Shown piece after piece: positions 1-7,128 of a stretch of 19,113 bases of DNA (position 1 is the stretch's first letter; each line of letters begins with the position of its first letter). Source of the stretch: CAVVIO01 sp963748095 (GTDB taxonomy: Bacteria > Bacteroidota > Bacteroidia > Bacteroidales > UBA10428); assembly GCA_963748095.1 (NCBI GenBank), contig CAVVIO010000035.1, positions 1-19,113 on the forward strand, given 5' to 3'. The notes below the pieces were generated by a model. The model made no database searches and was not told the origin of the DNA. It worked only from the letters and a program-made list of their open reading frames with translations. The position numbers were made by a program, and so were the translations under genes.

Positions 1-358
1 GTCAACAACTTAATGAATATCTGGAGGGGTGACAGAAAGATATTCGAAATACCATTGAAGATGGTTGGGTCATCGTTTCAGCAAAGTGTGTGGAACGAGT
101 TGTTGAAAATTCCTTTCGGAATGACAAAGAGTTACTTAGAAATTTCTCAAAATGTTAGCAATGAAAAAGCTATCCGGGCTGTAGCAGCAGCTAACGGCGC
201 TAATGCCATCTCAAATAATCATTCCTTATCACCGGGTAGTAGGAAGTAACGGTGAATTGACCGGATATGCAGGTGGACTTAATGTGAAAAAGAAATTATT
301 GTTTTTGGAAAAAAACGGGAAATATCCGGAGCAGTTGGAACTATTTAAGGAAATCTGA
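1..358 (+). pseudogene. Frameshifted O6-methylguanine-DNA methyltransferase (ogt/ada C-terminal type), 5' end outside window
   Basis: The translation matches the DNA-binding and active-site half of O6-alkylguanine-DNA alkyltransferase, which moves alkyl groups from guanine onto its own cysteine. Visible are the QQLNEYLEG lead-in, FQQSVWNELLKIPFG, the Arg-finger region AIRAVAAANGANAIS, and a tail GSNGELTGYAGGL ending in ELFKEI. The reading frame is broken twice, each time by one extra base: in the G run near 25-28, and in the A run at 213-215. Removing one base at each site restores a single frame ending in TGA at 356-358. In that restored frame the active-site PCHR reads PYHR, with a Tyr codon at 227-229, so the acceptor cysteine is missing. 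Alkyltransferase-like proteins also lack this Cys (usually Trp or Ala), but the two frameshifts make a dead gene the simpler reading. The family call is secure; the pseudogene call depends on the assembly being correct. Confidence 0.85.
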
Positions 359-865
359 TTTTTAAGATAGAATTGAGATTAAAAGAAGTTTTATTTTCAT
401 TCATTAATGAAATCAGACTATGTGATAATCTCTTTTAAATGGGTGTTTGTCAAATTAAATCCGATGATTTGTCCCGTTTAAAATAAATTATTATATTGCT
501 CTGGTATTAGAGATGTAATTTGAAAATAAAAACAACACATATTAACTAATCGGTAGAAAAATTGGGGAAGTTATTAATAATTAAATGATTTTTATTTACA
601 ACTATACTTGAATTGCCGGAATAAGTTAAATGAAAAGTTATAAGAAGTAAAAAAATCAGAGAATGGCGATATGTTTATTACTTAAATTGTTCAGCATCTT
701 AAATTAAACATTAGGAAAAAAGAAAATATTGAACTATCATAAAAAATAGTTGTGGAATACAAAATTGTAGTTAAAAAATTAACATTAGAGAATAGTAATA
801 AAGTCTGTTATTCAATTAATCAGCTTAATATAAAATCATAATAAACTTAACCAAATTTACACACC
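359..865. other. Non-coding, AT-rich gap
   Basis: I see no convincing gene, RNA or repeat in these roughly 500 bases. They separate the broken methyltransferase from the decayed secreted protein. Stops are frequent in all frames. I found no complete TAnnTTTG promoter element close to the ATG at 866. Confidence 0.5.
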
Positions 866-1571
866 ATGAAAAAAGTATATTTTATAGTAATGTTACTTAA
901 GTATTTTTGTCTTAGGAAACTCACAGGTTGATACAATTTCAACGAATATTTACCAGAAAGATGGAAATCTGGGAATAGAGGTACAAATTCAACCTTCGAA
1001 ATGCAAATTAAGAATTGAAGGTGATGTAACAGAACTGGAGACAACGTGTTATTTTCAGATATAACAAATACTAGTCCAAAATCAGGTCTGATATGGAAAT
1101 AGAAGCTTGGTTCAAGTGGTAAACACTATGGTCCTTTTAGGTCATACATCGGATACTTATGCAGCTAATGATTCAAGGATTTTAACAGGATGGGAGTTAT
1201 AAGTACTAAATGGCAATGGATTAATTATAATTTACTAAAAATCATCAGATTCTGGGATCTTTAAATTTTATAGCTAATAAAGATCTGGTAATATTATATG
1301 AAAGAATGAGAATTAAATGCGACTGGAAATATAGGAATTGGAACAAAAGATCCAGAAACTCTTCTGGATATCAATGGCGGTATAAAAATCAGCAATTCAA
1401 CAGATCAATATGCCGGAATGTTAAGATGGACAGGTAGTGATTTCGAAGGATATAACGGAAGTTCTTGGTTGTCGCTGACAGGAGGATCATCGGAAATCTA
1501 TGGCAGAAGAGTGGAAATAATGTATTTTATAATATAGGTAAAGTTGGAATTGGAACAGGATTCTCCGATGA
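866..1571 (+). pseudogene. Decayed 5' half of T9SS-secreted repeat protein (signal peptide and first repeat copy)
   Basis: An ATG at 866 opens MKKVYFIVMLL. Skipping one A near 900 continues it as SIFVLGNSQVDTIS, a normal signal peptide followed by the start of a mature protein. The frame then changes repeatedly. Fragments in different frames match the downstream open gene: IEGDVTE, TCYFQI, SPKS, AGSSGKH, and a long clean stretch from about 1316 reading GNIGIGTKDPETLLDINGG and then ISNSTDQYAGMLRWTGS. Stops interrupt every frame. At least six single-base shifts are needed to read through. I interpret this as the original N-terminal half of the protein encoded at 1572-2930, now inactivated. The copy differs from the downstream copy by substitutions as well as indels, which favours real decay over sequencing error alone. 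Confidence 0.75.
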
Positions 1572-2105
1572 ATGCATTATCTATCGAAGGAGATGAGACA
1601 GAATGGCCGGGCCGGATGTTACTTTCAATTATACAATAAATCTGTCAGTCCAAAATCATTGGCTTATATGGAAATAAAAGCCGGTTCAAGTGGAAATCAC
1701 ACTATTTTGGGGCATATTTCAGAAACTTATGCAGCTAATGATTCACCACAGGATTTACAGGATTACGGTATAGTTTCTTCAGATGGCAACGGATTAATTA
1801 TTAATGCAACAAAAAATGATCAGAGCCCGGGTATCATTAAATTTCTAAGCGGACAAAGTTCAGGTACCACAATGGATGAAAGAATGAGAATTAATATGGT
1901 CGGTAATATAGGCATTGGAACAAAGGAACCAAAAACACTTTTAGATGTCAATGGCGGTATCAAAATCAGCAATTCAACAGATCAATACGCCGGAATGTTA
2001 AGATGGACAGGTAGTGATTTCGAAGGATATAATGGAAGTTCGTGGTTATCGCTGACAGGAGGATCATCAGAAGCATGGCAGACAAATGGAAATAATATAT
2101 TTTAT
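1300..2105 (+). repeat. Tandem direct repeat pair, about 575 bp apart
   Basis: Segments 1300-1530 and 1878-2105 are highly similar. Both contain the same runs, such as agcaattcaacagatcaata at 1391 and 1968. The similarity continues more weakly upstream to about 1000 in the first copy and 1575 in the second. The offset drifts from about 570 to 578, because indels have built up. At 1391/1968 it is 577, which is not a multiple of three, so the two copies are now in different reading frames. This is an internal duplication of a repeat unit inside one original gene. Confidence 0.85.
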
Positions 2106-2930
2106 GAAAGTGGTAATGTTAGTATCGGTACTTCAAAATCCGGGGGTTATTTTAATCCAAAATTGAATATAAGAAATGGTTGGTTACAAGTAGTTGACAG
2201 TTCCGATAATGATGCCGGAATTGTAATATCGCACCTTCACCGGTCTGGGTATGGATATGCAAGAACATTGCATTCAGTTTTTGAGGGTGTAAATGGAGAT
2301 CCATATACAGAATTTCGGATAAGGAATACAAATGATGATTTGACAGTGACAAGCTGGGCAATAGGATCAGATAATTCAGATAATGACAAATTGATTATTT
2401 CAAATAGAGTAAATACAACTACAGGTGCTTCACCAAGTTATGGTAATAAATTGTTGGCAATTGATACAACTGTAAATGCAGGAATTGGAACAAAAAAACC
2501 AACATCAAAACTGGAAATTGCCGATGGAGATATCTATATTAGCGATATTGATAAAGGTATTATTATGAAATCTCCCGATGGACAGTGTTGGAGAGGTACA
2601 TTAGATAACAACGGATCTCTGAATTTTTCACAAATAAGTTGTCCTGAAATAAATGTTCAGACAAATTCCACTGAGAATGTTACAACTTCAGCAAAAATTT
2701 CAATATTCCCTAATCCTACGGAAAATTCTATAACAATTAAAAATGAAAATAATGTAAAGAAATTAAGTTATAGAATGCTAAGTATGAACGGCCAATTATT
2801 GAAATCCGGAAACGTAAGATCAAATAATATGTCCGTTGATATATCATCTTTCAGTGCCGGAATGTATATTATAAATATTTTAGACAAAAGTGGTAATAAA
2901 CTGGTCTCTGAAAAATTAGTAAAAAAATAA
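1572..2930 (+). CDS. T9SS type A sorting-domain protein with tail-fibre-like GIGT repeats (3' part of a broken gene)
   Basis: This 452-residue frame encodes a surface or secreted protein of unknown ligand. It carries repeats of the type GNIGIGTKEPKTLLDVNGG (around residues 115-135), with further GIGT-like units near 185 and 305 (GIGTKKPTSKLEIADGD). Such repeats occur in tail-fibre and adhesin-like proteins of Bacteroidota. Residues about 375-452 form a type IX secretion C-terminal domain: FPNPTENSITI, a beta-rich stretch, SFSAGMYI and the final KLVSEKLVKK. There is no signal peptide. The first 14 or so residues are probably out of frame, because the neighbouring frame reads NALSIEGDETE, matching the upstream repeat copy, and the homology enters this frame only at CYFQLYNKS. 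The ATG at 1572 is therefore an artefact of frame disruption. Without a Sec signal the product could not reach the T9SS, so this is probably non-functional. Confidence 0.8.
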   Translation: MHYLSKEMRQNGRAGCYFQLYNKSVSPKSLAYMEIKAGSSGNHTILGHISETYAANDSPQDLQDYGIVSSDGNGLIINATKNDQSPGIIKFLSGQSSGTTMDERMRINMVGNIGIGTKEPKTLLDVNGGIKISNSTDQYAGMLRWTGSDFEGYNGSSWLSLTGGSSEAWQTNGNNIFYESGNVSIGTSKSGGYFNPKLNIRNGWLQVVDSSDNDAGIVISHLHRSGYGYARTLHSVFEGVNGDPYTEFRIRNTNDDLTVTSWAIGSDNSDNDKLIISNRVNTTTGASPSYGNKLLAIDTTVNAGIGTKKPTSKLEIADGDIYISDIDKGIIMKSPDGQCWRGTLDNNGSLNFSQISCPEINVQTNSTENVTTSAKISIFPNPTENSITIKNENNVKKLSYRMLSMNGQLLKSGNVRSNNMSVDISSFSAGMYIINILDKSGNKLVSEKLVKK

Positions 2931-2971
2931 ATTCCTGATTAGCGTCAGGCACAAACAGACACTTTATCTTT

Positions 2972-3009
2972 TACCTCCTTTTCATCATGTGAAGAGGAGG
3001 TATTTTTTT
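2972..3009 (+). terminator. Intrinsic terminator after the T9SS gene
   Basis: A 13-bp stem (2972-2984 with 2990-3002, one G-U pair) has a 5-base loop and is followed directly by seven Ts at 3003-3009. It sits 42 bases after the stop codon of the repeat protein and before the VOC gene, as expected for Rho-independent termination. Confidence 0.88.
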
Positions 3010-3095
3010 GGAAACTTTACTGAAAATATATGTTCAGGATTAGAAAATTAATCAGTAATTTATCGACAAATTTTGACAATTTAACATTTTTGAAA

Positions 3096-3574
3096 ATGGA
3101 ACTCAATAACTGTTCAACGGCCTTGTTTGTAAAAGACATAGAAATTTCGAAACAATTTTATATCGGGATTCTGGGATTATCTGTTAATCTTGATTTTGGT
3201 AAAAATGTGATCTTTAAAAACGGATTTGCCATCTGGGAGATCAGTGAGAATCATATTATTCCTTCCACACTTGGGTTAGATAAGCTTACCGATTCTTCTG
3301 TAAACCGGATGGAAATCTATTTTGAGACAGAGAATTTGTCTCAGATTTTTAAACGCTTAAAGCAAGTAATATCCGGTTTCTGCACGAAATTCACGAAGAA
3401 ACCTGGGGTCAGCGTACCATTCGCTTTTTCGACCCTGATAATCATTTATTAGAGGTAGGAGAGTCGATGAAACAATTTGTTGGCAGGTTTTATAATCAGG
3501 GAATGACAATTGAGCAAGTTGCAGCCCGTACTTCAGTGCCGGTAGAAGAAGTGAAGCGGTTGATATCTGAATAG
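3096..3574 (+). pseudogene. VOC/glyoxalase-family protein gene split by a 1-base deletion
   Basis: The N-terminal part (MELNNCSTALFVKDIEIS, then QFYIGILGL) is the first beta-alpha-beta module of the vicinal-oxygen-chelate/glyoxalase fold. The frame changes at the A run 3359-3361. Adding one A lets the protein continue as LKASNIRFLHEIHEETWGQ, RTIRFFDPDNHLLEVGE, and a C-terminal helical tail GMTIEQVAARTSVPVEEVK, ending in TAG at 3572-3574. The repaired product would be 159 residues, a normal length, and has the conserved terminal Glu-containing strand of the family. The unrepaired frame continues to 3452 and gives an unrelated tail. The substrate is unknown; VOC proteins include antibiotic-binding and lyase members. 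The start at 3096 is preferred over an upstream in-frame TTG-type start because homology begins there. The break is either real or a homopolymer error. Confidence 0.82.
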
Positions 3575-3915
3575 TTGAATTTCTAAGTAGATACGAAATA
3601 GTCATATTATAATCATGGAATTTGCAAGTGACTGCGGAATTTTGCATACAGGACATCTTTAGGTGTATTGATTTTTCTGTTACAGTGGGGGTAGTCATTT
3701 TTAATCACTCGTTTCAAAATCAGTTATAAGGTATGGCAAACTACCCACATAAATCCGGTGAATTCGTTGAAATATGAGTGATTTAATGGATTATATAATT
3801 TTATAATTAAAAAGCTTACCAGATAAATAAATTTGCATTTCCCTTAAATATCGCATATATTTATATAAGAAATACAAATATTCATTCTATTGGAATTTTA
3901 TATTTATAGAGCAAA
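3575..3915. other. Intergenic region before the DUF2007 gene
   Basis: I see no gene here. The only recognisable signal is TAAATTTG at 3828-3835, which matches the Bacteroidota -7 element TAnnTTTG. It lacks a TTTG at the expected distance upstream and lies about 80 bases before the next start codon. Confidence 0.4.
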
Positions 3916-4161
3916 ATGAGTACAAACGATATTAACCAACCTGTTGAAATTTTTTCCGGGACAATATGGGAAGCAGAAACGCTGAAAAGTCTTTTGGAGA
4001 ATGCTGAAATCAAAGTTTTTCTCAAAGATGAAATCACCGGGACATTGGCTCCCTGGCAATCAGCACCAGGGGGTGTAGGATCTGTAAAAGTGGTTGTTTC
4101 AGGTTCAGATTTTGAGAAAGCAATGCTTATTGTTAAAGAATACAAAGGAAATAAAAAGTAA
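3916..4161 (+). CDS. DUF2007 domain-containing small protein
   Basis: The 81-residue protein matches the DUF2007 family ('putative signal transducing protein'). It has VEIFSGTIWEAETLKSLLENAEI at the N-terminal half, a middle LKDEITGTLAPW, a glycine turn, and VKVVVSGSDFEKAMLIVKEY at the C-terminus. This gives a compact ferredoxin-like beta-alpha-beta arrangement covering the whole length. It has no signal peptide or membrane helix and should be cytoplasmic. The biochemical role of the family is not established. It stands alone, with 110 bases to the next gene. The start is the first ATG in frame and places the conserved domain at residue 10. Confidence 0.85.
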   Translation: MSTNDINQPVEIFSGTIWEAETLKSLLENAEIKVFLKDEITGTLAPWQSAPGGVGSVKVVVSGSDFEKAMLIVKEYKGNKK

Positions 4162-4259
4162 ATTTATCAAATCAATACGGATCTCTTTTGATTATTTGTC
4201 ATGCATCATTAAAATACTTCTGTTCATGTTCAGTAAAAAATGATTTATTTGAAATGGGC

Positions 4260-4267
4260 TACCTTTG
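4260..4267 (+). promoter_or_regulatory. TAnnTTTG -7 element immediately upstream of the SnoaL-like gene
   Basis: TACCTTTG matches the Bacteroidota -7 consensus exactly, and its last base is only 4 bases before the ATG at 4272. If it is used, transcription would begin at or just inside the start codon. I see no TTTG at the usual spacing upstream, so this is tentative. Confidence 0.4.
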
Positions 4268-4271
4268 ACAT

Positions 4272-4649
4272 ATGGAAGAACAAAATAAGAAAAATGCAGT
4301 TGCTTTTTATGATTTAATGTTTAATCAATGCGAACCTGAGAAAGCCATTGAATTGTATACAGGTGACATGTATATCCAGCACAATCCGCATGTAGGAGAC
4401 GGAAAGCAGGCATTTATTGATTATTTCAACAGGCTGGCAAAAGAATACCCGGGAAAGAAGGTGGAATTCAAAAAAGTTATAGCGGAAAACAACTTTGTCG
4501 TTTTACATTGTTTTCAAACCTGGCCCGGTGATGAAGATTATGCCGGAATTGATATTTTCAGGTTTGACGATAATGGTAAAATAGTGGAGCACTGGGATGT
4601 ATTGCAGGTTGTCCCTGAAAAATCAGCAAATAAAAACACGATGTTCTGA
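4272..4649 (+). CDS. SnoaL-like / NTF2-fold protein
   Basis: The 125-residue protein matches the SnoaL-like predicted aldol-condensation/polyketide-cyclase group. These are small cone-shaped alpha+beta barrels. Visible signatures are AVAFYDLMFNQCEPEKAIE, MYIQHNPHVGDGKQAF (the conserved IQHNP.v.dG motif, residues about 36-51), and the C-terminal FRFDDNGKIVEHWDVLQ. The last is the usual end strand of the fold and carries the conserved D/W pair. The length is complete for the family. It is cytoplasmic, with no signal peptide. The true substrate is unknown, and many members are annotated only as nuclear transport factor 2 family. It appears monocistronic. Confidence 0.87.
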   Translation: MEEQNKKNAVAFYDLMFNQCEPEKAIELYTGDMYIQHNPHVGDGKQAFIDYFNRLAKEYPGKKVEFKKVIAENNFVVLHCFQTWPGDEDYAGIDIFRFDDNGKIVEHWDVLQVVPEKSANKNTMF

Positions 4650-4761
4650 AACGGCTGTAAAACCCTTGAGAACAACCTATTTCAGATACTTATGGTTTAT
4701 GAATAAATCAGATTTTAATTTATTTTTATCACCTGAAAATTTTCCATAATTTTATTTTCTT

Positions 4762-5898
4762 ATGAGATGGATTGAGATATTAAGGTACTTTTATTTGCTT
4801 GGAGCAGCTAATGCGTTGTTCTTTAGTATATTGATCTTTTCCAAACCCAAACGAAAATTGGCCGATAAATTATTGGGATACTGGTTGATAATATTGACGC
4901 TTCAATTAATATTCCCCTTTTTGTACCTGGCCGATCTGAATGACTATTATCAGTTTGCAGGACTTGAAGTGTCATTCTATGCTATTCACCCGCTTTTGCT
5001 TTATCTATATATTAAAAGTACCATTGGACAGTTGCCTTCTAAACGAAAACTAACTTTTCTGGTTTTATTTGCCATTGCCATTGAGATTTCTGTTATGACA
5101 TACTTTTTTATACCTGCTGAAGACCGGCTGAATTTAATATTGGGAAAAGAGCCTGTAAATATGCTTTATTATATTCTTTTTATACCGTTCATTTTTTATT
5201 TTCTTTACTTTTTCATATTAAGTATCAATACATTGAAAGACTACAAATCCAATATATTACATGTTTACTCATACAAAGAAAATATTGATCTGATGTGGCT
5301 TAGAAAGCTTGTATTGTTTTTTTATGGGTTGCTTATATTGATTCTTCCGCTGGTAATTGTTTTTTATTTCAACAGGATTCCAATCGCCGAAGGTGACTAT
5401 TTTTATTTTGCCGGATTAACTTTTTTCATTTTTTTCCTGGGATATTGGGGTTACAGGCAGGGAGAGGTTTTTAACTTTCAACCGGTTATTGATGATACTA
5501 AAATGAACAGCTATGCCATACAGAATAATGGAAAAATTCAAAAGAAATTTAACGGAAAAGCAGCGGAGTTAAAAGAATTAATGGAAAATAAGAAGCCTTA
5601 TCTGAATCCTACACTGACTATTTATGAACTGGCCCGGTTAATCGATATGCAGCCACATCTGTTATCGAAGCTGATCAATAAAGAGTTTAATTGTAATTTT
5701 TTTGAATTTATTAATAAATACAGGATTGAATCATTTAAAAATGATTTGATATCTGATAAATACAAAGAATTTACATTATTAGGTGTAGCGCTGGAATGCG
5801 GGTTTAACTCCAAATCGTCTTTTAACAGAATTTTTAAAGAACAAACAGGTATCACACCCGGAGAATATAAGAAAAATCCCACCCAACTGACGACCTGA
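4762..5898 (+). CDS. Membrane-bound AraC-family transcriptional regulator
   Basis: The 378-residue protein has two parts. Residues about 9-235 contain seven hydrophobic segments (near 9-27, 36-56, 70-90, 97-117, 134-155, 182-205 and 213-232). Residues about 270-375 form an AraC-type double helix-turn-helix: LTIYELARLIDMQPHLLSKL is the first HTH, and GVALECGFNSKSSFNRIFK plus TGITPGEYKK is the conserved second HTH and family signature. The regulator is therefore predicted to sit in the inner membrane with a cytoplasmic DNA-binding domain, sensing an unknown membrane or periplasmic cue. No kinase or receiver domain is present. Its target is not evident from neighbours. The upstream sequence TTTT-N19-TAATTTTA (4724-4754) only approximates a Bacteroidota promoter. 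Confidence 0.9.
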   Translation: MRWIEILRYFYLLGAANALFFSILIFSKPKRKLADKLLGYWLIILTLQLIFPFLYLADLNDYYQFAGLEVSFYAIHPLLLYLYIKSTIGQLPSKRKLTFLVLFAIAIEISVMTYFFIPAEDRLNLILGKEPVNMLYYILFIPFIFYFLYFFILSINTLKDYKSNILHVYSYKENIDLMWLRKLVLFFYGLLILILPLVIVFYFNRIPIAEGDYFYFAGLTFFIFFLGYWGYRQGEVFNFQPVIDDTKMNSYAIQNNGKIQKKFNGKAAELKELMENKKPYLNPTLTIYELARLIDMQPHLLSKLINKEFNCNFFEFINKYRIESFKNDLISDKYKEFTLLGVALECGFNSKSSFNRIFKEQTGITPGEYKKNPTQLTT

Positions 5899-5899
5899 T

Positions 5900-5962
5900 A
5901 AATTGGGACTTTATTTTAAATAACTATATATAAGTTAGTTAAAATTTATTTTGTCCCAATTT
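5900..5962. repeat. Long imperfect hairpin after the AraC gene
   Basis: Perfect 10-base arms AAATTGGGAC (5900-5909) and GTCCCAATTT (5953-5962) enclose a further partly complementary AU-rich stem around ataacta/ttagtta. The whole 63-base segment can fold into one long rod. It begins one base after the AraC stop codon. It lacks a T tract on either side, so it is not a textbook terminator. It may stabilise the 3' end or act as an operator for the next gene. Confidence 0.6.
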
Positions 5963-6023
5963 CCTAAAGTGGAGCGATGGGACTCATTCATTTTCGTTGA
6001 TTTGCATAAAAAATTTTCAGAAA

Positions 6024-6509
6024 ATGAATGCTTTAAAAGAAACACAGCAATTTCGCATGAATCCAAGGATCATAACCCACCCTGAAGATATTTGTATGTT
6101 CGATAAAGGTATGTTGAAGTTGCCGCATAAAATCCGACAAGAATCTATTTTAATTGAAAGCTATTCCGGCAGCAAAAAAACAGGTTTTTTATTAGTAATG
6201 CCCTTGTTTTCTAAATCATATCCTAAAGAGAAACAAGCTGTTTTTCTTTCTAATATGGCATATTCAAACAGGACCGAGGCTAAGTTGCTCATCAAAGAGG
6301 GTTTAATGTGTTCATGGGAAATGGGCTATCATGTTGCCTTTACAACTGATACCAACTCATTTTGCAGTGATTTCGGATTCCAAATCATTTCAAAAAATTT
6401 CTTTTGCCCTGTTATCCCACAAATTTCTCTTTTGTATTCAGAATTAACATGGGACGGTATAAAACAAATTTCGCACGATTTAATATTCCCTTTTATTGTA
6501 AATATTTAA
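6024..6509 (+). CDS. GNAT-like N-acetyltransferase-related protein (divergent)
   Basis: A 161-residue cytoplasmic protein. Its second half resembles YhbS-type GNAT acetyltransferases. CSDFGFQIIS takes the place of the common YxxFGF motif, and ISLLYSELTWDGIKQISHDL resembles the terminal 'vlELxpgaLkgisG' strand-helix. The N-terminal half has LPHKIRQESILI, and the central strand LSNMAYSN takes the place of the 'L.pLaV.p..q..GiG' strand. The usual acetyl-CoA loop (Q/R-x-x-G-x-G/A) is not recognisable: the segment reads SNRTEAKLLIKEG. Catalytic activity is therefore doubtful. The ATG at 6024 is preferred over an in-frame TTG at 5997. The next gene starts 16 bases after the stop, so the two are probably cotranscribed. 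Confidence 0.6.
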   Translation: MNALKETQQFRMNPRIITHPEDICMFDKGMLKLPHKIRQESILIESYSGSKKTGFLLVMPLFSKSYPKEKQAVFLSNMAYSNRTEAKLLIKEGLMCSWEMGYHVAFTTDTNSFCSDFGFQIISKNFFCPVIPQISLLYSELTWDGIKQISHDLIFPFIVNI

Positions 6510-6525
6510 TCAACAGCTAACATTA

Positions 6526-6984
6526 ATGAAATACAATAAACACGGAATAATCAGCATTGTTGTTGCTTTTCTGGCCTTTGTCCTTGCAATTGCTGCTATC
6601 TCGTACAACCGGTCAATTTTAGCTTTTATATACATTCTGATTATTTTATCAGGATTTGTAATAATCATTTACTCGTATTGTACAAAATGCGAAGGGCGTT
6701 TCAGTTGCGGACATGTTGTAATTGGAAAAATAGCACAATGGTTACCACATCGGGTAAACAGCTCTTACACAAACCTGGATTATATGGGTGTAATTATTCC
6801 GTTTTTGATCATTCTGATTTTTCCACAGATTTGGCTCTGGAAAATTAAATGGATGTTTGTCTTATTCTGGATATTATTGATTGTTGCAGTGTTTGAAATT
6901 AAAAAATTTGTATGCACCCGGTGCGTTAATACCAAATGTGTATTGTGTAAAAATAACTGCATAAGGAAGGTTATAAAGGATTAA
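6526..6984 (+). CDS. Cys-rich four-helix membrane protein, function unknown
   Basis: I do not recognise a named family. The 152-residue protein has two pairs of hydrophobic helices (about 8-26 and 29-50, then 87-105 and 110-127). After each pair comes a short hydrophilic segment with clustered cysteines: CTKCEGRFSCGH near 53-64, and CTRCVNTKCVLCKNNC near 131-146. The symmetric layout (CxxC next to the membrane, then further Cys or His) suggests two metal-binding or redox-active loops on the same face of the inner membrane. The C-terminus is basic. The gene follows the GNAT-like gene by 16 bases, and its stop codon abuts the next upstream region, which has its own promoter. Confidence 0.75.
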   Translation: MKYNKHGIISIVVAFLAFVLAIAAISYNRSILAFIYILIILSGFVIIIYSYCTKCEGRFSCGHVVIGKIAQWLPHRVNSSYTNLDYMGVIIPFLIILIFPQIWLWKIKWMFVLFWILLIVAVFEIKKFVCTRCVNTKCVLCKNNCIRKVIKD

Positions 6985-7065
6985 ATGATAAAGACTTTTA
7001 GTAACTCAAATGAAATTAATACAATTCATTCACGGAAATTAATTTTAATAATATATTTAAAATAT

Positions 7066-7096
7066 TTTGGTAAGAATCGGCTGATTAGTATATTTG
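7066..7096 (+). promoter_or_regulatory. Bacteroidota-type promoter for the YidD operon
   Basis: TTTG at 7066-7069 and TATATTTG at 7089-7096 are separated by 19 bases, matching the -33/-7 pattern TTTG-N19-TAnnTTTG. Transcription would start near 7103, about 26 bases before the ATG at 7129. This supports 7129 rather than 6985 as the start of the next gene, because 6985 lies upstream of the promoter. Confidence 0.75.
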
Positions 7097-7128
7097 TTTC
7101 ACAAGGTATAATCAAATTCTTAATCAAT

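Noticed and set aside
866..2930. Prophage tail-fibre gene
   Set aside because: The GIGT repeats resemble tail-fibre proteins, but the N-terminal signal peptide and T9SS C-terminal domain mark a secreted bacterial protein, and no other phage genes are present.
3357..3698. Minus-strand 113-residue frame over the VOC gene end
   Set aside because: It overlaps the clear VOC homology in the repaired plus-strand frame and has no recognisable domain.
3882..4145. Minus-strand 87-residue frame opposite DUF2007
   Set aside because: The plus strand encodes a complete DUF2007 domain, and the antisense frame has no homology I can see.
6985..7128. 48-residue N-terminal extension of the small exported protein
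   Set aside because: It contains a full promoter match at 7066-7096 and would place a signal peptide in the middle of the protein.
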